This document shows, in pieces, positions 1 through 5,868 of a DNA stretch of 6,190 nucleotides. The notes under the pieces are model-generated. The model did not search any database, was not told the origin of the DNA, and was given only the letters and a program-made list of their open reading frames with translations. Within the stretch, counting starts at the first letter, position 1. The number at the start of each line of letters is the position of its first letter. The translations under genes and the position numbers were made by a program. The DNA is from Methanobacteriota archaeon (GTDB lineage: Archaea > Thermoplasmatota > Thermoplasmata > RBG-16-68-12), in contig VBMC01000043.1 in assembly GCA_005879015.1 (NCBI GenBank), forward strand, positions 1 through 6,190. Direction: 5' to 3'.

Positions 1-130
1 AGTCGAGCGCCACGTGACTGCTCCCGCGAAACGGAGTTGGCCCCCGAAAGCCGCACCCGATATAACGTTTCTTTCGTGGGCCGAGGTGCGGCAGAGCCTG
101 AAGGTAGGGCGAATCTTCCGGGCAGCGAAG

Positions 131-781
131 ATGAGTTATCTCCGAACGGTCCCTCACGGCAAGCCGGGGAGCCGCGGGACCCTCGTGACCACCTTGAAAG
201 CCGTTTTCTTCGCGACACCAGCGGACTACCGGTCATGGCTCGAGAACCACCACGACAATACCGCAGAATTATGGGTCTGGTTCTATAAAATGACCTCTGG
301 GAAGCCGAGCATTACGTGGCCGGAGGCCGTAGACGTGGCGCTCTGTTTCGGTTGGATCGATGGGCAGCGGAGGGGCATCGACCGGGTGAGCTACACGATC
401 CGCTTCACGCCGCGCAAGCCGGGCGGCATCTGGAGTTCCGTGAACATCAAACGCGTCAAGGAATTGACCGCTCGCGGACTCATGAGGCCCGCGGGTCTCA
501 AGGCCTTCGAGGCGCGCAATCCTGGGAAGTCCGGCATCTATTCGTACGAGCAGAGGAAGCCCGCTGAACTCGACCCGGTCGCCGAGCGACGGTTCCGGGC
601 GAACAAGAAGGCGTGGGAGTTCTTCCAGAAGCAACCTCCCTCGTATCGAAAGGCGGCCATTTGGTGGGTTGTGAGCGCGAAGAAAGCGGAGACCAGAGGC
701 AAGAGACTGAGTGAACTCATCCGACATTCGGAACAGAATCGAACCGTCCCACCTCTCACACGTCGAACCGGGCCCAGGTGA
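131..781 (+). CDS. YdeI/OmpD-associated (OmdA-like) family protein
   Basis: A 216-residue soluble protein that I recognise as the YdeI/OmpD-associated family (COG4430 type). The family is linked by name to bacteriocin protection, but its biochemical role is not settled. Family-like segments, numbered from the ATG at 131, are FATPADYRSWLENHH (27-41), an aromatic WVWFYK strand (48-53), GKPSITWPEAVDVALCFGWIDGQ (57-79), RFTPRKPGGIWSSVNIKRV (91-109), and a C-terminal helical part with the AKKAETRGKRL signature (183-193). No signal peptide or TM segment is visible. The start is uncertain. In-frame GTG codons lie at 14, 86 and 185. Family similarity begins only around 185-200. The GTG at 86 sits 24 bases after a TATA-like gatataacg and could be a leaderless start. 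The GTG at 14 forms a GTGA overlap with a TGA that might end an upstream gene. I chose the ATG as a compromise. Family call is confident; start and function are not. Confidence 0.85.
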   Translation: MSYLRTVPHGKPGSRGTLVTTLKAVFFATPADYRSWLENHHDNTAELWVWFYKMTSGKPSITWPEAVDVALCFGWIDGQRRGIDRVSYTIRFTPRKPGGIWSSVNIKRVKELTARGLMRPAGLKAFEARNPGKSGIYSYEQRKPAELDPVAERRFRANKKAWEFFQKQPPSYRKAAIWWVVSAKKAETRGKRLSELIRHSEQNRTVPPLTRRTGPR

Positions 782-823
782 CGCGAAAAAAATCGTTCGT
801 CCACGAATCGGCGTGCCCACCCA

Positions 824-835
824 TACGTAGAAATC
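824..835 (+). promoter_or_regulatory. Possible TATA box of the MFS gene
   Basis: The patch acgtagaaatct is AT-richer than its surroundings and centred about 27 bases before the ATG at 857. That is where an archaeal TATA box would stand for a leaderless mRNA. The match to the consensus is only moderate. A second AT-rich tract, gcgaaaaaaatcg at 784-796, would instead give a leader of roughly 40 bases. This is inference from spacing. Confidence 0.3.
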
Positions 836-856
836 TTTCAGCTTCTTCCGCGCCGC

Positions 857-2092
857 ATGGAGCCGCGCGCGATGGCCGAGCCCGTCGTCCCAAAGCGGCG
901 CCGTCTCGGATTCTCTGAGATCCCCCGGAAAGTCCGCTGGATCATCTACGCGAACGCGGCGGGCGGGGTGGGGTTCGGATACCTGATGATCTTCATCACG
1001 GCGTACTACCCGCAGATCGGCATCGGCTCCGGGACGATTGGACTCATCCTCGGCGCCGAGGGGGCGTCGATGGTGGTCTGCGCGGTCCCCTTGGGCATCT
1101 ATTCCGACCGCCGCGGACGGAAGTCCCCGCTCTTGGTCGCCTCCGCGGTCCTTCCTCCCACCATCCTCGTGTTCGCCTTCACTACGGAACTCCGTTGGCT
1201 CGTCCTTGCCGCGGTCGTGGCCGGCGTCGCGGAGGGCGGCTTCCTCGCAACTTGGAACGCGATCATCGCAGACCAGACGACGACGGAGCAGCGGAACGCG
1301 GCCTTCGCGCTGTCGTTCATCCTAGGAAACGTCGCCGGTGGCCTGGGCTTCGCGCTGCCGATCCTCTTCCCCGGCCTCGAGGCGTGGACGGGCCTCGACA
1401 GCCGCGCGGTCCACGTCACGGTCCTGCTGGTCACGGACGCCTTCGGGTTCCTCGTTCCGATTGCCCTCATCGTGCTCTTGCGGAACTACCGCGAGACGCT
1501 ACCCGTCCGGGGAGCGCGACCGAGAGGGACAGACTGGAAGCCTCTCCTGAAGTTCTCGAGCCTCAACGGCCTGATTGGCCTGGGTGCCGGTTTCTTCATT
1601 CCCCTCGTGACCACGTGGCTCTACCTGAAGTACGGCGTCCCGGACACGTGGAGCGGCCCGCTCCTGGCGCTCTCCAACATCACAATCGGCCTCTCCGCCG
1701 TCGTCAGTGCCGCCCTTGCGAGGCGATACGGGCCTGTCCGCGCAATCGTCATGGCGACCGGGACGTCGACCGCGTTCCTCCTGAGCCTCGCGTTCCTGAC
1801 GAGCCCAGTCGTCGCAGCGGGCTTCTACCTGGTCCGTGCCGCCCTCATGAACATGTCCGCGCCGATCGCGGATTCGTTCCTCATGGGCATCGTCTCTCCG
1901 GAGCAGAGGGGCCTGGCGAGCGCCGTGAACTCGATCATCTGGCGGCTCCCGAACAGCATCACGACGGTCTTCGGCGGCCTCTTGATGCAGGCGGGCAACT
2001 ACGATCTGCCGATCTTCCTCGCCACCGCGTTCTACGCCGCCTTCGTGTCCGGATTCTACGCCGTGTTCCGCAACGTGAAGCCGACTACGTGA
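857..2092 (+). CDS. Major facilitator superfamily (MFS) transporter
   Basis: A 411-residue integral membrane protein of the usual MFS length with about twelve hydrophobic segments in two halves. They are separated by a basic central loop around residues 211-230. The diagnostic motif A between TM2 and TM3 is intact: GIYSDRRGRK at residues 80-89 matches the GxxxDRxGRK consensus. The second half has the typical SPEQRGLASAVNSIIWRLPNSI stretch (347-368) ending in VFGGLL. It acts in the cytoplasmic membrane, and the likely role is proton-coupled export or uptake of a small molecule. The substrate cannot be told, although the layout resembles multidrug-type MFS proteins. No Shine-Dalgarno precedes the ATG at 857. 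An AT-rich patch about 26-28 bases upstream suggests a leaderless transcript, which favours this ATG over the one at 872. It lies 75 bases after the YdeI-like gene and is convergent with the methyltransferase, only 28 bases away. Confidence 0.93.
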   Translation: MEPRAMAEPVVPKRRRLGFSEIPRKVRWIIYANAAGGVGFGYLMIFITAYYPQIGIGSGTIGLILGAEGASMVVCAVPLGIYSDRRGRKSPLLVASAVLPPTILVFAFTTELRWLVLAAVVAGVAEGGFLATWNAIIADQTTTEQRNAAFALSFILGNVAGGLGFALPILFPGLEAWTGLDSRAVHVTVLLVTDAFGFLVPIALIVLLRNYRETLPVRGARPRGTDWKPLLKFSSLNGLIGLGAGFFIPLVTTWLYLKYGVPDTWSGPLLALSNITIGLSAVVSAALARRYGPVRAIVMATGTSTAFLLSLAFLTSPVVAAGFYLVRAALMNMSAPIADSFLMGIVSPEQRGLASAVNSIIWRLPNSITTVFGGLLMQAGNYDLPIFLATAFYAAFVSGFYAVFRNVKPTT

Positions 2093-2120
2093 GAGAGGGG
2101 CGGAGAACCTACGGGTCCGC

Positions 2121-2897
2121 CTACTCCCCGGTGGAGATGCGTTCCCACACCACCATCACATGCCGGAGACCGACCCCGAGTTCATCGAGGCGTCGCAAGA
2201 GGAAGAAGCGGGCCCGTGCGGGAACGAGTCCGCCGAAGTTCGGCGCGAACGGGAGACCCCAGGTCGTGCTTCGGACCTGCCGGAAGCCATTCCTCTGTGC
2301 GAGCCCCGCAAGCTCCCTCACGGACGCCCCTTCGATCCGATGGCTGTGCGGGCTACCATCATACCGGTCGAAGAATTCCGGATGGAGGAATTGTTGCCGC
2401 TCGCCCGACCGGGACAGAATCGCCTTCGCCCGTTCTCGGGGGAGGAGTCGGAGGAGCATGAGGACGATCGATTCCGTGTTCGGGGTCGTCAGGACCAACC
2501 GGCCGCCTGGCTTCAGAATCCGCCGGACCTCCTCGATGAAGCCCTCCGGACGGGTCAGGTGTTCGTACACTTCGGAGGCCACGACGCTGTCGACGGAACT
2601 GGTCCGGAACGGGAGACCCGCATCCGCGGTGGCGGCGAGGTAATCCACTCGGTCGGAGGTCTCGGCCGCTTTTCGCAGGCTCCCTCGATCCACGTCGACG
2701 CCCACCGCGAGTCGGTTGCCCGGCAGGTGGGGGAAGCATCGCGTGGCGATCCCGGATCCCGAACCCACCTCGACGAGGACCGCGTGCGGTCCGTCCAGGA
2801 GGGCCGCGAGGAGCATGGCCGTCCGGACCGCGCCATAGGTCGCGACCGCTGTGGTCGTGCTCCCGGGTATTTGGCCCGATGCGATGGCCCAGGCCAT
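2121..2897 (-). CDS. Class I SAM-dependent methyltransferase
   Basis: A 258-residue methyltransferase of the UbiE/Methyltransf_11 kind. Visible motifs are motif I VEVGSGSG (42-49), which binds S-adenosylmethionine; the acidic end of strand 2 in GVDVD (66-70), which would contact the ribose; LPFRTSSVDSVVASEVYEHL (95-114), the usual strand-4 and helix region; and LKPGGRLVLTTPN (128-140). The C-terminal part (about 165-240), including HPEFFDRYDGSPHSHRI, probably shapes the acceptor site. The substrate is not predictable. The ATG at 2897 has no Shine-Dalgarno. An in-frame TTG at 2915 is an alternative start close to the transcription start predicted from an upstream TATA-like element. It is the last of three minus-strand genes, 85 bases after the transglutaminase-like gene, and is convergent with the MFS gene. 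Confidence 0.9.
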   Translation of the reverse strand: MAWAIASGQIPGSTTTAVATYGAVRTAMLLAALLDGPHAVLVEVGSGSGIATRCFPHLPGNRLAVGVDVDRGSLRKAAETSDRVDYLAATADAGLPFRTSSVDSVVASEVYEHLTRPEGFIEEVRRILKPGGRLVLTTPNTESIVLMLLRLLPRERAKAILSRSGERQQFLHPEFFDRYDGSPHSHRIEGASVRELAGLAQRNGFRQVRSTTWGLPFAPNFGGLVPARARFFLLRRLDELGVGLRHVMVVWERISTGE

Positions 2898-2937
2898 CCG
2901 ATCGTTCGCGCGCAACGGCCCGCGCAAACGTGGCAGG

Positions 2938-2950
2938 ATACTTTTCGTTT
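2938..2950 (-). promoter_or_regulatory. Possible archaeal promoter of the methyltransferase
   Basis: Read on the minus strand, the tract aaacgaaaagtat stands out as AT-rich in the 85-base gap between the transglutaminase-like gene and the methyltransferase. A TATA box here would place transcription start near 2915-2918, about 20 bases before the ATG at 2897 and essentially at an in-frame TTG. The position fits, but the match to the TATA consensus is loose. If real, the methyltransferase can be expressed separately from the upstream pair. Confidence 0.35.
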
Positions 2951-2982
2951 TGTGCGAAGGCTTGCTGCGCCGAGTCCGTCTC

Positions 2983-3624
2983 CTAGAGCCACCGGTGTCG
3001 CCCTGGATAGAAGACGGGCCGCCGGTCGGGATATCGGTCCTTGTATCGCAGGTACTTCTCGTGCCAGTGCCGGTAGCGCTCGTCGGAGCTCTGGAAGCGG
3101 CGGTGCGGAAACCGGATGAGGGCTTGTTCCACGGCCCACACGTTGCGCGGGGAAAGCCGCCAGTCCGCCCGCAAGGTACGCAGGTCGAGGACGCCATACC
3201 CGTTGATGCGCCCGGTCCGATCCACGTAGGGGTCCACGTAGGAGAAGACCAGGTCGCGCACGGAACGGAAGAGGGGCTTTCGGCCATGGAGTCCCGGATC
3301 GCGCGAACGAGCAACGGATCCGAACTTGGATTTTGCGCGGAACAAGAACACGACGTGATCGATGTCGTCCTGGGACTCGATATCCAGAACCATGGGCGGA
3401 AACCCATGTTGCTCCAGGATGGTCGCGGCGGACAGAGCCGCCTCCAGGCAGTGGGCCTCGTTCGTTCGGACGACCCCCCGGAAAGTCCGGAGTGTCTCGC
3501 CCCGTTCCTCGTGGTTGTATGGAAGGGACTCGAGCCAACGCTGGACCCGCTCGGGTGTCGTGGCGGCCTCGATGATGCGACGCTCGCGGGACGTGAACAC
3601 CGATCGAGGGGGCGCCGGGCTCAT
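2983..3624 (-). CDS. Transglutaminase-like fold protein of unknown function
   Basis: A 213-residue soluble protein with no signal peptide or TM segment. The core reads EAHCLEAALSAATIL (56-70), then GFPPMVLDI (74-82), then DDIDHVVFLFR (86-96), then SVARSRDPGLHGRKPLFRSVRDLVFSY (103-129). Cys59, His90 and Asp109 have the order and spacing of a transglutaminase/cysteine-protease-like triad: Cys at a helix start, then His in a strand, then Asp 19 residues later. This is inference from pattern; activity and substrate are unknown. The pattern resembles conserved hypothetical proteins carrying AHCLE and DHVV motifs. The C-terminus is rich in Arg, His and Tyr (174-213). The start is well supported: the ATG overlaps the stop of the upstream reductase-like gene in an ATGA, which implies translational coupling, and no separate Shine-Dalgarno is visible. 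Confidence 0.82.
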   Translation of the reverse strand: MSPAPPRSVFTSRERRIIEAATTPERVQRWLESLPYNHEERGETLRTFRGVVRTNEAHCLEAALSAATILEQHGFPPMVLDIESQDDIDHVVFLFRAKSKFGSVARSRDPGLHGRKPLFRSVRDLVFSYVDPYVDRTGRINGYGVLDLRTLRADWRLSPRNVWAVEQALIRFPHRRFQSSDERYRHWHEKYLRYKDRYPDRRPVFYPGRHRWL

Positions 3625-4235
3625 CGAAGGAGGTCCCGCGCCTGGCGGGCCGTTAGCGGCGGACCGTAGATTGGCGAGCCGGGCTGTTGCCGCCGCCCGC
3701 CTTCTCGCAGAGAGCCTGTGTCGATCGGCGCGAACCCGATTTCCCCGATGAGTTTCGCAACGACCGATTTCGCCTGCGGGTCGTCGCCGGCGAGAAAGAT
3801 GACAAGCCGGTCTTCTCCCACGGGTCGGGACCCCGTCTCGAGGGTCTTCCACCCCATCGTGTTGAAGGCCTTCACCAACCGGGCCTTGGGAATCCGCTTC
3901 GCGACTTCTTCGCTCGACGTTTCGTCTCCCAGGTCCACGGCACGACCGACCGCGCTGTAAGCGTTCATGGCGTCAATGACGATCTTTCCGGAGAAGACGT
4001 CCCTCGGTGGGAGCCCGTCCATCCTCCGCCATGGGATGGCGAGCAAGATAGGATCGCCGAACTTCGCGGCACCTTCTGGGGAATCCGCATGCGCGCCGCG
4101 ACCGATGGAGGTAACGAGGGGCGCCAGCGAGTCAGGACCCCGCGAGTTCGACACCGCGACTTCGTGTCCCGCCCTCGCAAAGAGCGTCGCCGCCGTACCG
4201 CCAATGTGGCCTGCTCCGATGATCCCGATTCGCAC
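3621..4235 (-). CDS. NADPH-dependent F420 reductase-family oxidoreductase
   Basis: A 204-residue Rossmann-fold protein resembling F420H2:NADP+ oxidoreductase (COG2085 type), an enzyme that moves hydride between coenzyme F420 and NADP in the cytoplasm. Seen in the sequence are the N-terminal beta strand and glycine loop MRIGIIGAGHIGG (1-13); SNSRGPDSL (29-37), where Ser31/Arg32 sit where the NADP 2'-phosphate is bound; IDAMNAYS (87-94); KAFNTMGW (122-129); and the family-like C-terminal DTGSLREGGRRQQPGSPIYG (172-191). The GTG start at 4235 follows a strong GGAGGG Shine-Dalgarno with about 8 bases between and aligns exactly with the first Rossmann strand. Its stop overlaps the next gene by 4 bases. 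Whether F420 is the real partner cannot be read from sequence, because related proteins use other acceptors or only bind NADP. Confidence 0.88.
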   Translation of the reverse strand: MRIGIIGAGHIGGTAATLFARAGHEVAVSNSRGPDSLAPLVTSIGRGAHADSPEGAAKFGDPILLAIPWRRMDGLPPRDVFSGKIVIDAMNAYSAVGRAVDLGDETSSEEVAKRIPKARLVKAFNTMGWKTLETGSRPVGEDRLVIFLAGDDPQAKSVVAKLIGEIGFAPIDTGSLREGGRRQQPGSPIYGPPLTARQARDLLR

Positions 4236-4242
4236 GCGGACA

Positions 4243-4249
4243 CCCTCCG
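4243..4249 (-). promoter_or_regulatory. Shine-Dalgarno of the reductase-like gene
   Basis: On the minus strand a purine-rich GGAGGG lies about 8 bases before the GTG at 4235. It decides that start, since no ATG lies near the first Rossmann strand. Several other genes here lack such a site, so the window appears to mix leadered and leaderless translation. Confidence 0.6.
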
Positions 4250-4315
4250 ATTGAGGCCGATGAAGACGTCCCTTCTCTATGGATGTTCGGGTCTCCTCTT
4301 CGTTGTCCGATAGGC

Positions 4316-4330
4316 CGACTCGTGGAGTCG
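4316..4330. promoter_or_regulatory. Short perfect inverted repeat between divergent genes
   Basis: CGACTC, a GTG loop, and GAGTCG form a perfect 6-base-pair inverted repeat in the 132-base divergent spacer between the reductase-like gene and adk. It lies immediately upstream of the possible adk TATA element. It could be an operator or have no function; a 6+6 palindrome is not rare in GC-rich DNA. Confidence 0.3.
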
Positions 4331-4331
4331 C

Positions 4332-4343
4332 AAGTCTTTTGAC
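4332..4343 (+). promoter_or_regulatory. Possible TATA box of adk
   Basis: The tract aagtcttttgac is the most AT-rich part of the divergent spacer on the adk side. Its centre is about 30 bases before the ATG at 4368, so transcription would begin a few bases before or at the start codon. No Shine-Dalgarno precedes adk, which agrees with a leaderless or very short leader. This is inference from position. Confidence 0.35.
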
Positions 4344-4367
4344 CGCCGAGTCCGTTCTCTGACCCTC

Positions 4368-4997
4368 ATGCGCCTCGTCCTCCTCGGGCCTCCCGGAGCC
4401 GGCAAGGGCACCCAAGCCGCGAAGCTCTCCGCACACCTGAGCGTTCCACGGATCTCCACGGGGGACATCCTCCGTCACAGTGTGGCCGAGGGCACCGAAC
4501 TCGGGAAGAAGGCGAAGGCATACATGGACTCCGGAAAACTCGTGCCGGACGAACTCGTCATCGCGATGACAGAACGCCGTCTGAAAGAGAAAGATGCGAA
4601 AAAGGGATTCATCCTCGACGGCTTCCCGCGGACGATCGCCCAGGCCGAAGCCCTCTCGAAGCTCACGGACCTCGACGCGGCCGTGAACCTGTTCTTGGAG
4701 CCGGAGGAGCTGATCAAGCGGAACACGGGACGACGGGTCTGCCCGAAGGACGACACCGTCTATCACATCCTCATGAATCCGCCGAAGAAAGCCGGCGTCT
4801 GCGACAAGTGCGGGACGCCCCTCGTGATTCGCGCCGATGACCGCGAGGATGTCGTGAGGAAACGAATTGAGACGTACGAGAAGCAGACCGCCCCGCTGAT
4901 CAAGTACTACCGCGACCGCGGACTCTTGAAGGAGGTCTACGCGACCGGCTTGATTGAGGAGATTTTCCTTCGGACGATCGAGGCGCTCAAAACCTGA
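4368..4997 (+). CDS. adk: Adenylate kinase, bacterial-type with long metal-binding LID
   Basis: A 209-residue cytoplasmic kinase catalysing ATP + AMP to 2 ADP, which sets the adenylate balance. The P-loop GPPGAGKGT is at 7-15 and the AMP-binding ISTGDILRHSV at 29-39. LDGFPRT is at 83-89, the LID arginine pair at 122-123, and the closing IRADDREDVVRKRIETY at 154-170. The LID (about 121-158) is the long form with metal-ligand positions Cys125, Asp128, Cys145 and Cys148. The usual pattern is four Cys, or three Cys with Asp in the last place, so here Asp is at the second place. Zinc binding is likely but inferred. This is the bacterial-type short-chain family and not the AdkA type found in many archaea. 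Nothing looks truncated. The next gene follows after 33 bases and may be co-transcribed. Confidence 0.97.
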   Translation: MRLVLLGPPGAGKGTQAAKLSAHLSVPRISTGDILRHSVAEGTELGKKAKAYMDSGKLVPDELVIAMTERRLKEKDAKKGFILDGFPRTIAQAEALSKLTDLDAAVNLFLEPEELIKRNTGRRVCPKDDTVYHILMNPPKKAGVCDKCGTPLVIRADDREDVVRKRIETYEKQTAPLIKYYRDRGLLKEVYATGLIEEIFLRTIEALKT

Positions 4998-5017
4998 GCC
5001 TCCCAGTCGTCCGAACC

Positions 5018-5023
5018 GAGGTG
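5018..5023 (+). promoter_or_regulatory. Shine-Dalgarno of the membrane-anchored protein
   Basis: GAGGTG sits 7 bases before the ATG at 5031 and matches the anti-Shine-Dalgarno end of 16S rRNA. It selects this start. A nearby ATG at 5027 is in another frame and closer than normal spacing. Confidence 0.55.
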
Positions 5024-5030
5024 GGAATGG

Positions 5031-5549
5031 ATGGACGGGTTCGACCTCGTGGTCATTGCGACCCTCGGTCAAACGGTCGTCCTCACCGTCACCCTGATCG
5101 TCTTCATCCTTCAGCTGCGGAGCCAGACGAAGGCGATCAAGGATGCCGCCTACCAGGACGTCTTGGACGACTACAACGATATCATTCGCACCCAGGTCAA
5201 TCGACCGGAGATCGGGGAGCTGCTGGACGATCTCGTGAGACCCGGTTTGGTCTCCGCACTGGACCTTCCGCCGCTCTCGTCCCGAGAGAAACTCGTGCGA
5301 AGCTATCTCCTCATGATCTATGGATTGTTCGAGAGAGTCTACATCCTACACGAGAAGCGGTGGATCGACGACGCCTCGTGGCGTGAATGGGCGATCTGGA
5401 TCGAAGTCATGTCCCGAAACCCAATCTTCACCCATGTGCACACGATCTCCCGCGGGATGTTCAACGCCTCGTTTCAGGAATACGTGACAGGCCTCATGGC
5501 GTCTTCATCGGTCGCCGACGGCGCACAATCGAGGGCGCCGAAATCCTGA
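5031..5549 (+). CDS. One-TM membrane-anchored protein of unknown function
   Basis: A 172-residue protein that I cannot assign to a named family. One strongly hydrophobic segment at about residues 5-29 (LVVIATLGQTVVLTVTLIVFILQL) is followed by RSQTKAIKDAAYQDVLDDYNDI (30-51), a charged and probably helical stretch. The rest looks all-alpha and cytoplasmic, with SREKLVRSYLLMIYGLFERVYILHEKRWIDDASWREWAIWIEVM at 84-127. Trp111, 117, 120 and 123 and the FERVY motif look like conserved core residues. This resembles a widespread class of small proteins with one N-terminal TM and a helical domain, known only as hypothetical. No catalytic motif is seen. The last 15 residues look disordered. It starts 33 bases after adk with its own Shine-Dalgarno, so an operon with adk is likely but does not imply a shared function. 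Confidence 0.85.
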   Translation: MDGFDLVVIATLGQTVVLTVTLIVFILQLRSQTKAIKDAAYQDVLDDYNDIIRTQVNRPEIGELLDDLVRPGLVSALDLPPLSSREKLVRSYLLMIYGLFERVYILHEKRWIDDASWREWAIWIEVMSRNPIFTHVHTISRGMFNASFQEYVTGLMASSSVADGAQSRAPKS

Positions 5550-5577
5550 GAGGTCGTTCCGCGATTTGAATGCGAGA

Positions 5578-5587
5578 CTTTAGGCAT
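5578..5587 (+). promoter_or_regulatory. Possible TATA box of tRNA-Arg
   Basis: The element ctttaggcat, preceded by purine-rich gcgaga, is centred 26 bases before the 5' end of the tRNA. This is the standard distance for an archaeal TATA box to a tRNA transcription start. The first half matches the CTTTA consensus and the second half is degenerate. Confidence 0.45.
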
Positions 5588-5607
5588 AGAGCACGTTTGC
5601 CCTGCAA

Positions 5608-5681
5608 GCCCTCGTAGGTTAGCTTGGACAGACTACAGGCCTGCGGAGCCTGAGACCTGGGTTCGAATCCCAGCGGGGGCG
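5608..5681 (+). tRNA. tRNA-Arg, anticodon GCG (reads CGC/CGU)
   Basis: A full cloverleaf can be folded by eye. The acceptor stem is GCCCTCG with CGGGGGC (7 pairs including one T-G). The D arm is GGTT with GACT around a loop containing G18G19 and A20. The anticodon stem is CAGGC with GCCTG (5 perfect pairs) around CTGCGGA, with the GCG anticodon at 5643-5645. The variable loop is AGAC. The T arm is CTGGG, TTCGAAT, CCCAG (5 perfect pairs). The discriminator is G73, and no CCA is encoded. A20 in the D loop is an arginine identity element. GCG for Arg is the archaeal solution, since bacteria normally use ACG edited to inosine. No intron interrupts the anticodon loop. No strong T-run follows, only a pyrimidine stretch tcttcctct. 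Confidence 0.96.
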
Positions 5682-5868
5682 TCTTCCTCTAGACCTCGCC
5701 AAGCCATCTCGAAAAGTGTTGCTTCCATTATGGACGGAGAGGAAAATCTCATCACCTTTGGGAGTTTTATTGGTACCAGGACGTCCATCCGATACCAAAT
5801 CGTGAGCAATGAACATGGACTCTTCGACTCATCTGAAGGCTTAAGTCTCGGACTGTCTGCAGCCCTCG
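5682..5868 (+). other. Spacer without a recognisable gene
   Basis: These 187 bases between tRNA-Arg and the membrane protein are less GC-rich than the genes around them. They hold an AT-rich gagttttattgg (about 5762-5773) that could be a TATA element with transcription start near 5793. They also hold an 8-base palindrome ggacgtcc (5779-5786). A plus-strand frame from 5730 runs through into the following gene, but its product looks like random peptide. An 11-codon ATG frame at 5809 is too short to support. Confidence 0.5.
5838..5847 (+). promoter_or_regulatory. Possible TATA box of the right-edge membrane protein
   Basis: ggcttaagtc is centred about 26 bases before the ATG at 5869, so transcription would start at the start codon itself. 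No Shine-Dalgarno is present, which agrees with a leaderless mRNA. Confidence 0.4.

Noticed and set aside
2093..2120. Terminator between the convergent MFS and methyltransferase genes
   Set aside because: The 28-base gap has neither a T-run on either strand nor a convincing hairpin.
2249..2620. 13-base repeat gaacgggagaccc twice inside the methyltransferase
   Set aside because: Both copies encode the peptide GLPF in the same frame, so the match follows from coding and is not a repeat element.
1195..2643. 482-codon plus-strand frame across the MFS and methyltransferase genes
   Set aside because: The product is an Arg/Pro-rich shadow. The frames for the MFS transporter and the methyltransferase carry clear family motifs.
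2160..3119. 319-codon plus-strand frame opposite the methyltransferase
   Set aside because: It is antisense to a gene with clear SAM-binding motifs, and its own product is low in hydrophobic residues with no motif.
2968..4355. 12-base identical string cgccgagtccgt at 2968-2979 and 4344-4355
   Set aside because: About one such match is expected by chance in a GC-rich window of this size, and the two copies are differently placed relative to genes on opposite strands.
4236..5072. Long upstream extension of the reductase-like frame, antisense to adk
   Set aside because: The region is fully explained by adk on the plus strand. The Rossmann strand begins right at the GTG with a Shine-Dalgarno, so the extension is not translated.
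5608..5681. tRNA as an integration site for a mobile element
   Set aside because: No copy of the tRNA 3' end and no integrase gene is seen in the window.
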